Shown piece by piece: positions 60,367 through 64,000 of a DNA stretch of 64,000 bases (position 1 is its first letter; each line of letters begins with the position of its first letter). Location of the stretch: the NCBI GenBank assembly GCA_965242775.1, contig CBDETI010000030.1:1-64000 (forward strand), written 5' to 3'. Below the pieces are notes generated by a model. The model saw nothing but the letters and a program-made list of their open reading frames with translations, searched no databases and had not been told where the DNA came from. Made by a program: the position numbers and the translations under genes. This DNA comes from JAWPMT01 sp965242775 (GTDB taxonomy: Bacteria; Bacteroidota; Bacteroidia; Cytophagales; Cyclobacteriaceae).

Positions 60367-60408
60367 AACAAAAGGAGCTTAACTCCGGAGGTGTCTGGCA
60401 GACCCTCC
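60367..60408 (-). terminator. Pair of hairpins after pdxA
   Basis: Read on the minus strand, GGAGGGTCT-GCC-AGAC(a)CCTCC is followed by GGAG-N5-CTCC and TTTTG. The region lies about 30-70 bp after the pdxA stop. It is plausibly a terminator. The rest of 60208-60436 holds the yceD promoter region and no gene. Confidence 0.45.
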
Positions 60409-60436
60409 GTATCAATAGATTTTTACCAGTAGCCTA

Positions 60437-61462
60437 CTAAAGGGTATGTGCTTTTCTTTCTCTGACAATATCAAGTGCCGTGTACAACGCAGCCACCATA
60501 GAAGCGGGATCAGCAAGTTTTTTCCCGGCGAGCGCATAGGCAGTGCCATGATCTGGTGATGTTCGCACAAATGGTAAGCCTGCCGTGAAATTGACCCCTC
60601 CACCAAATGCAATATGCTTGAAAGGAATCAATCCCTGATCATGATACATGGCGAGTACACCATCAAAATTGGCATATTGGCCACTCCCGAAAAAACCATC
60701 TGCAGGAAACGGTCCGAAGACCACATGGCCATCATTTTTTAATTCCTCCAACGCCGGAATAATATGGTCTGCTTCCTCCGTACCCAATAAACCATCCTCC
60801 CCTGCATGCGGGTTGAGTCCAAGTACCGCGAGTTTCGGCTTTTTAATTCCAAAGTCGAGGGATAAGGATTTAAGCACCATTCGTGCCTTTTTCAACACGG
60901 ATTCCTTCGTGATACCGTCACTTACTTTCGACAAAGGCAAATGCCCGGTCACCACACCCACCCTAATATTGTCATGAACCATGAACATAAGGCTCTCTTC
61001 CTGATCAAATGCCGAGGCCAAATATTCGGTATGTCCGGGAAAATTAAATTCATCAGACTGGACCAGTGACTTATTCAAAGGGGCCGTAACCAGCGCTTCG
61101 ATTTTTTTTGTCTTCAATAACTCCACGCCTTTCTCCAAAGACAGCCGCGTATACTTACCCAGTTCCTCCGACTTTTTCCCTGGGACAATTTCCGGAGCAT
61201 CATCCCAAACGTTCAGAACGTTCACTTTTTTCCAATTCAGTTTTTCCGGATTATCGGTATGGAAATATGAAAAATCGTCCATCTCCAGATGCTTTCTGTA
61301 GAATGACATGACCTTTGAAGAGGACAGAATCAAGGGGGTAAAATGTCGCAAAATCCGATGATCGGCCAATGCCCTCATGGTCACCTCCGGGCCAATACCA
61401 TTGAGGTCTCCGCATGTGATGCCCAAAATGGGTTTATCCGCATCTATTCTTTTTTCCTTCAT
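60437..61462 (-). CDS. pdxA: 4-hydroxythreonine-4-phosphate dehydrogenase
   Basis: 341 residues. PdxA oxidises 4-phosphohydroxy-threonine in pyridoxal phosphate synthesis. Family marks: PILGITCGDLNGIGPEVTMR, the metal-binding FPGHTEYLA, LGLNPHAGEDGLLG and AMYHDQGLIPFKHIAFGGGV with VRTSPDHGTAYALAGK. Divergent from rsmA, with 91 bp between starts, as in many Bacteroidota. It is complete and shows no oddity. Confidence 0.97.
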   Translation of the reverse strand: MKEKRIDADKPILGITCGDLNGIGPEVTMRALADHRILRHFTPLILSSSKVMSFYRKHLEMDDFSYFHTDNPEKLNWKKVNVLNVWDDAPEIVPGKKSEELGKYTRLSLEKGVELLKTKKIEALVTAPLNKSLVQSDEFNFPGHTEYLASAFDQEESLMFMVHDNIRVGVVTGHLPLSKVSDGITKESVLKKARMVLKSLSLDFGIKKPKLAVLGLNPHAGEDGLLGTEEADHIIPALEELKNDGHVVFGPFPADGFFGSGQYANFDGVLAMYHDQGLIPFKHIAFGGGVNFTAGLPFVRTSPDHGTAYALAGKKLADPASMVAALYTALDIVRERKAHTL

Positions 61463-61553
61463 GTTGTCAATCCCTTAAAAATTGCGTCAGGATTGCGAAA
61501 TTCGTGACACGCTTAGTTAAAGGATCGAAATTACACGATAAACCATAAATCCT

Positions 61554-62333
61554 GTGAAGCAGTCTACCGTAAGACCTAAAAAACATCTCGGTCAGCATTT
61601 CCTAATGGATGAGCAGATAGCTCAGAAGATCGTGGACGCATTGACAGTGCGTGAAACGGAAGAGGTGGTGGAGGTTGGGCCCGGCACAGGTGTCTTAACC
61701 AGATTTCTCATCGAACAAGGGGTTAATTTCAAGGCTTTTGATGTTGACGAGGATTCCATCAACTATCTGCGCGAAAAATACCCGACACTGGCCGACAAGT
61801 TTTTGCTACGGGATTTTCTGCGTGAACCGTTTACAGATGGAGGCACGATCAAGGTCCTTGGTAACTTCCCGTATAATATTTCCTCGCAATTATTTTTTAA
61901 GATTTATGACCACCGAACCGTGGTTGAGGAGGTCGTATGTATGATCCAAAAAGAAGTAGCTGCTCGCATTGCTTCCAAACATGGCAGCAAAGTCTACGGC
62001 ATCCTGAGCGTTCTTTTGCAGGCGTTCTTTGATGTAGAATACCTCTTCACCGTTCCCCCGGGTGTTTTTCATCCGCCCCCCAAAGTAGATTCGGCGGTCA
62101 TTCGTTTGAAACGCAACAGCACAGCGACCCTGGCATGCGATGAATCTCTCTTCAAGCGGGTGGTAAAAGAGGGCTTCGGAAAGCGGCGCAAGACCTTGCG
62201 CAACGCACTGAAAGGTCTAAATTTACCGGCCGAAGTAACGGTCCTACCTGTATTGGATCAACGTGCCGAACAACTTTCGGTGGCCGATTTTGTTGCACTT
62301 ACACAAACTATCGAGTCGGGATGGAAGCATTGA
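61554..62333 (+). CDS. rsmA: 16S rRNA (adenine1518-N6/adenine1519-N6)-dimethyltransferase
   Basis: 259 residues from GTG. KsgA-type rRNA methylase: KKHLGQHFLMDEQIAQKIVD, SAM-binding motif I EVGPGTGVLTRFL, motif IV LGNFPYNISSQLFFKI and KVDSAVIRLKR. It dimethylates two adenines in helix 45 of 16S rRNA late in small-subunit assembly. The 3' end overlaps the mgtE gene by 1 or 13 bp. Confidence 0.97.
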   Translation: MKQSTVRPKKHLGQHFLMDEQIAQKIVDALTVRETEEVVEVGPGTGVLTRFLIEQGVNFKAFDVDEDSINYLREKYPTLADKFLLRDFLREPFTDGGTIKVLGNFPYNISSQLFFKIYDHRTVVEEVVCMIQKEVAARIASKHGSKVYGILSVLLQAFFDVEYLFTVPPGVFHPPPKVDSAVIRLKRNSTATLACDESLFKRVVKEGFGKRRKTLRNALKGLNLPAEVTVLPVLDQRAEQLSVADFVALTQTIESGWKH

Positions 62334-63685
62334 TGGAATTTGCGTTAACCAAAGAGTACCTGGAGCAATTTCAGGAAGCCCTTGATACCGGGAATGCGCA
62401 GTTCATTCGGGAAACACTGGATGGTGTAAACCCTGCCGACATCTCGGCCCTGCTTGATGAGTTCGACGCTGAAGAATGCAAACATGTCTTTGATATTCTG
62501 GCCGACGAAGTAAGTGCTGCCGTATTAATCGAAATTGACGAAGACATTAGAAAGGAGTTCCTCGAACTTTTTGAACTGGAAAAAATTGCACACCTGCTGG
62601 AACTCCTGGACTCGGATGATGGTGCGGACGTCATCATGCAGTTTTCTTTGAAGAAGAGAGAACAGGTGATCTCCTTAGTACAAAACGAAGAAAAAGCAAG
62701 CCACCTGACCGACCTTATGCGCTACGACGAAGATGTCGCTGGTGGATTGATGGCCAAAGAGTTGATCAAAGCGCACAAGAATTGGAACATCCGACAATGC
62801 ATCGAAGAGATCAGGAAACAGGCCGAAAAGGTCGAAAAAATCTATTCAGTTTATGTGGTAGATGACTGGGACAGGCTGATAGGAAAGGTCAGTCTCAAAA
62901 AGATTATTCTCGCCAATGATAACACCAAAGTATCTGACATCTACGACGAAGACATTCATACCGTAGAAACCTACATGGAAGAAGATGAGGTGGCCTCTAT
63001 TATGACCAAATATGACCTGGACGCTATACCTGTAATCACACCACGTGGGAAACTAGTGGGTCGGATCACTATAGATGACATTGTAGATGTGATAACTGAA
63101 ACTGCGGAAGAGGAGCGGCAGATGATGTCGGGTATCTCTGCAGATGTAGAAGAAGATGATAGCGTGTGGAACCTCTCCAAGGCGCGATTACCCTGGCTGA
63201 TCATTGGGATGGGTGGTGGTCTTTTGGCAGCACAAATAACAGACGTTTTTAGGGGCGATATTGCCGTGATTTCGGGGTTGGCCCTGTTTATTCCACTCAT
63301 AATGGCCACCGGCGGCAACGTTGGCATACAGTCTTCCTCGATAGTTGTCCAAAGTCTGGCCAATCCCAGTGCTTTCGCTTCCTCTTTGCCATCCCGATTG
63401 GCACGTGTCCTCTTCGTGGCTATCGTCAATGGCGCCATACTTTCGCTGATGGTCTTGGGAGCAGTCATTCTTATATTTAATGAGGCATTGCTGGCCTACA
63501 CCGTTTCGATCGCCCTATTCAGCGTCGTACTTTTGGCTTCCTTCATGGGAACCATCACACCACTGGCACTCGACCGATTTGGAGTGAATCCTGCCCTTGC
63601 ATCCGGGCCGTTTATCACGACGGCCAACGATTTATTGGGCCTTGCCGTGTATTTCATGGTGGCCCGGGCCATTTTCAGTCTTTAA
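62333..63685 (+). CDS. mgtE: Magnesium transporter MgtE
   Basis: 450 residues from ATG 62333, which overlaps the rsmA stop as TGATG; an earlier in-frame ATG at 62321 would add MEAL. The cytoplasmic N domain (residues 5-125) is followed by two CBS domains (residues 125-250, including VSDIYDEDIHTVETYMEEDE and YDLDAIPVITPRGKLVGRIT) and a five-span pore domain (TGGNVGIQSSSIVVQSLANP and TPLALDRFGVNPALASGPFI). N and CBS domains sense Mg2+ and close the channel. The coupling to rsmA may be for expression only. Confidence 0.96.
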   Translation: MEFALTKEYLEQFQEALDTGNAQFIRETLDGVNPADISALLDEFDAEECKHVFDILADEVSAAVLIEIDEDIRKEFLELFELEKIAHLLELLDSDDGADVIMQFSLKKREQVISLVQNEEKASHLTDLMRYDEDVAGGLMAKELIKAHKNWNIRQCIEEIRKQAEKVEKIYSVYVVDDWDRLIGKVSLKKIILANDNTKVSDIYDEDIHTVETYMEEDEVASIMTKYDLDAIPVITPRGKLVGRITIDDIVDVITETAEEERQMMSGISADVEEDDSVWNLSKARLPWLIIGMGGGLLAAQITDVFRGDIAVISGLALFIPLIMATGGNVGIQSSSIVVQSLANPSAFASSLPSRLARVLFVAIVNGAILSLMVLGAVILIFNEALLAYTVSIALFSVVLLASFMGTITPLALDRFGVNPALASGPFITTANDLLGLAVYFMVARAIFSL

Positions 63686-63753
63686 CCCTAAAAATTGCAA
63701 CTGTTTATCATCCGACCTGGAAGACTCATGACCAGCGCAGCTTATTACAGCTT

Positions 63754-64000
63754 ATGAAGAAAGTTTTGATCATTGACAGGATGCATGCATCCATTTTAGA
63801 ATTATTGGATCAGCAAGGGATCCAGGTAACTTATGAACCTGAGATTACCAGGGAAAAAATTATGGAAATCATCGGTGATTTCACTGGGATTTTTGTCCGA
63901 AGTAAAACAGCCATAGATAAAGCGCTTTTGGACAAAGCCATTAGTCTGAAATTTGTCGCCAGGGCCGGTGCTGGAATCGAAAAAATGGATATCGACTACC
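63754..64000 (+). CDS. D-2-hydroxyacid (phosphoglycerate) dehydrogenase, start of gene
   Basis: The first 82 residues are visible: MKKVLIIDRMHASILELLDQ, then PEITREKIMEIIGDFTGIFV and RSKTAIDKALLDKAISLKFV, ending in RAGAGIEKMDIDY. The last part is the substrate-binding R-A-G-x-G-x-x-x-x-D loop of the D-isomer 2-hydroxyacid dehydrogenases. SerA-like phosphoglycerate dehydrogenase is the best guess; the nucleotide-binding domain lies beyond the window. Confidence 0.85.
   Translation, partial: MKKVLIIDRMHASILELLDQQGIQVTYEPEITREKIMEIIGDFTGIFVRSKTAIDKALLDKAISLKFVARAGAGIEKMDIDY

Overview
The window reads as chromosomal DNA of a Bacteroidota bacterium, most likely of the order Cytophagales. The evidence is large secreted proteins with type IX secretion (T9SS) C-terminal sorting domains, HYC_CC_PP/TonB/heavy-metal modules, thrombospondin-type-3 OmpA proteins, a propeller histidine kinase with a LytTR regulator, many PadR-FtsX permease pairs, and TAnnTTTG-like promoter elements. 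The species cannot be fixed from the sequence alone. No rRNA, tRNA, insertion sequence, prophage or CRISPR array was seen.

Layout. 1-1001: a frameshifted, window-truncated sialidase-like (BNR) gene. 1145-9863: an OmpA-like protein, then a dense set of five AraC-type regulators (four with multi-span membrane N-termini, one with a GyrI-like effector domain), with two small enzymes or exported proteins and an NHL-repeat lipoprotein between them. 9884-15647: a small membrane protein, a GNAT acetyltransferase, a 1230-residue secreted adhesin-like protein, and an ArsR/AHSA1 pair with two clear operators. 15677-22646: a solitary FtsX-type permease, a YcaQ-like glycosylase and a PadR-permease pair. 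22683-25723: a metal-linked operon (HYC_CC_PP protein, TonB receptor, HMA protein). 25929-31370: an OmpA/TSP3 protein, a VOC protein, a lipoprotein with duplicated domains, and an OmpR-type two-component system. 31601-40601: a giant repeat protein of about 3000 residues, split by a one-base frameshift. 40836-44702: a LytTR response regulator and a propeller histidine kinase. 45081-53817: two more PadR-permease pairs around an SPFH/ribbon-helix-helix pair, a lipoprotein cytochrome c, a DUF1080 lipoprotein and the wreck of an ECF sigma factor gene. 53894-55754: an unknown protein, a matrixin metalloprotease and a TfoX-like protein. 55827-64000: a housekeeping block (accC, accB, efp, fabH, rpmF, yceD/DUF177, pdxA, rsmA, mgtE, start of a 2-hydroxyacid dehydrogenase).

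How it fits together. The left four-fifths is accessory and built around envelope sensing: membrane-anchored AraC proteins, PadR-controlled FtsX permeases with no ATPase gene beside them, two two-component systems and several exported or surface proteins. The right end is lipid-precursor, ribosome and cofactor housekeeping in an order typical of the phylum. The strongest candidates for under-described biology are the repeated PadR-prefix-permease cassette, each copy carrying its own repeat element in its promoter, and the cluster of membrane AraC regulators. Three genes show one-base damage (1-1001, 39522-39526, 50613-50766); the first two lie in homopolymers and could be sequencing errors or phase variation.
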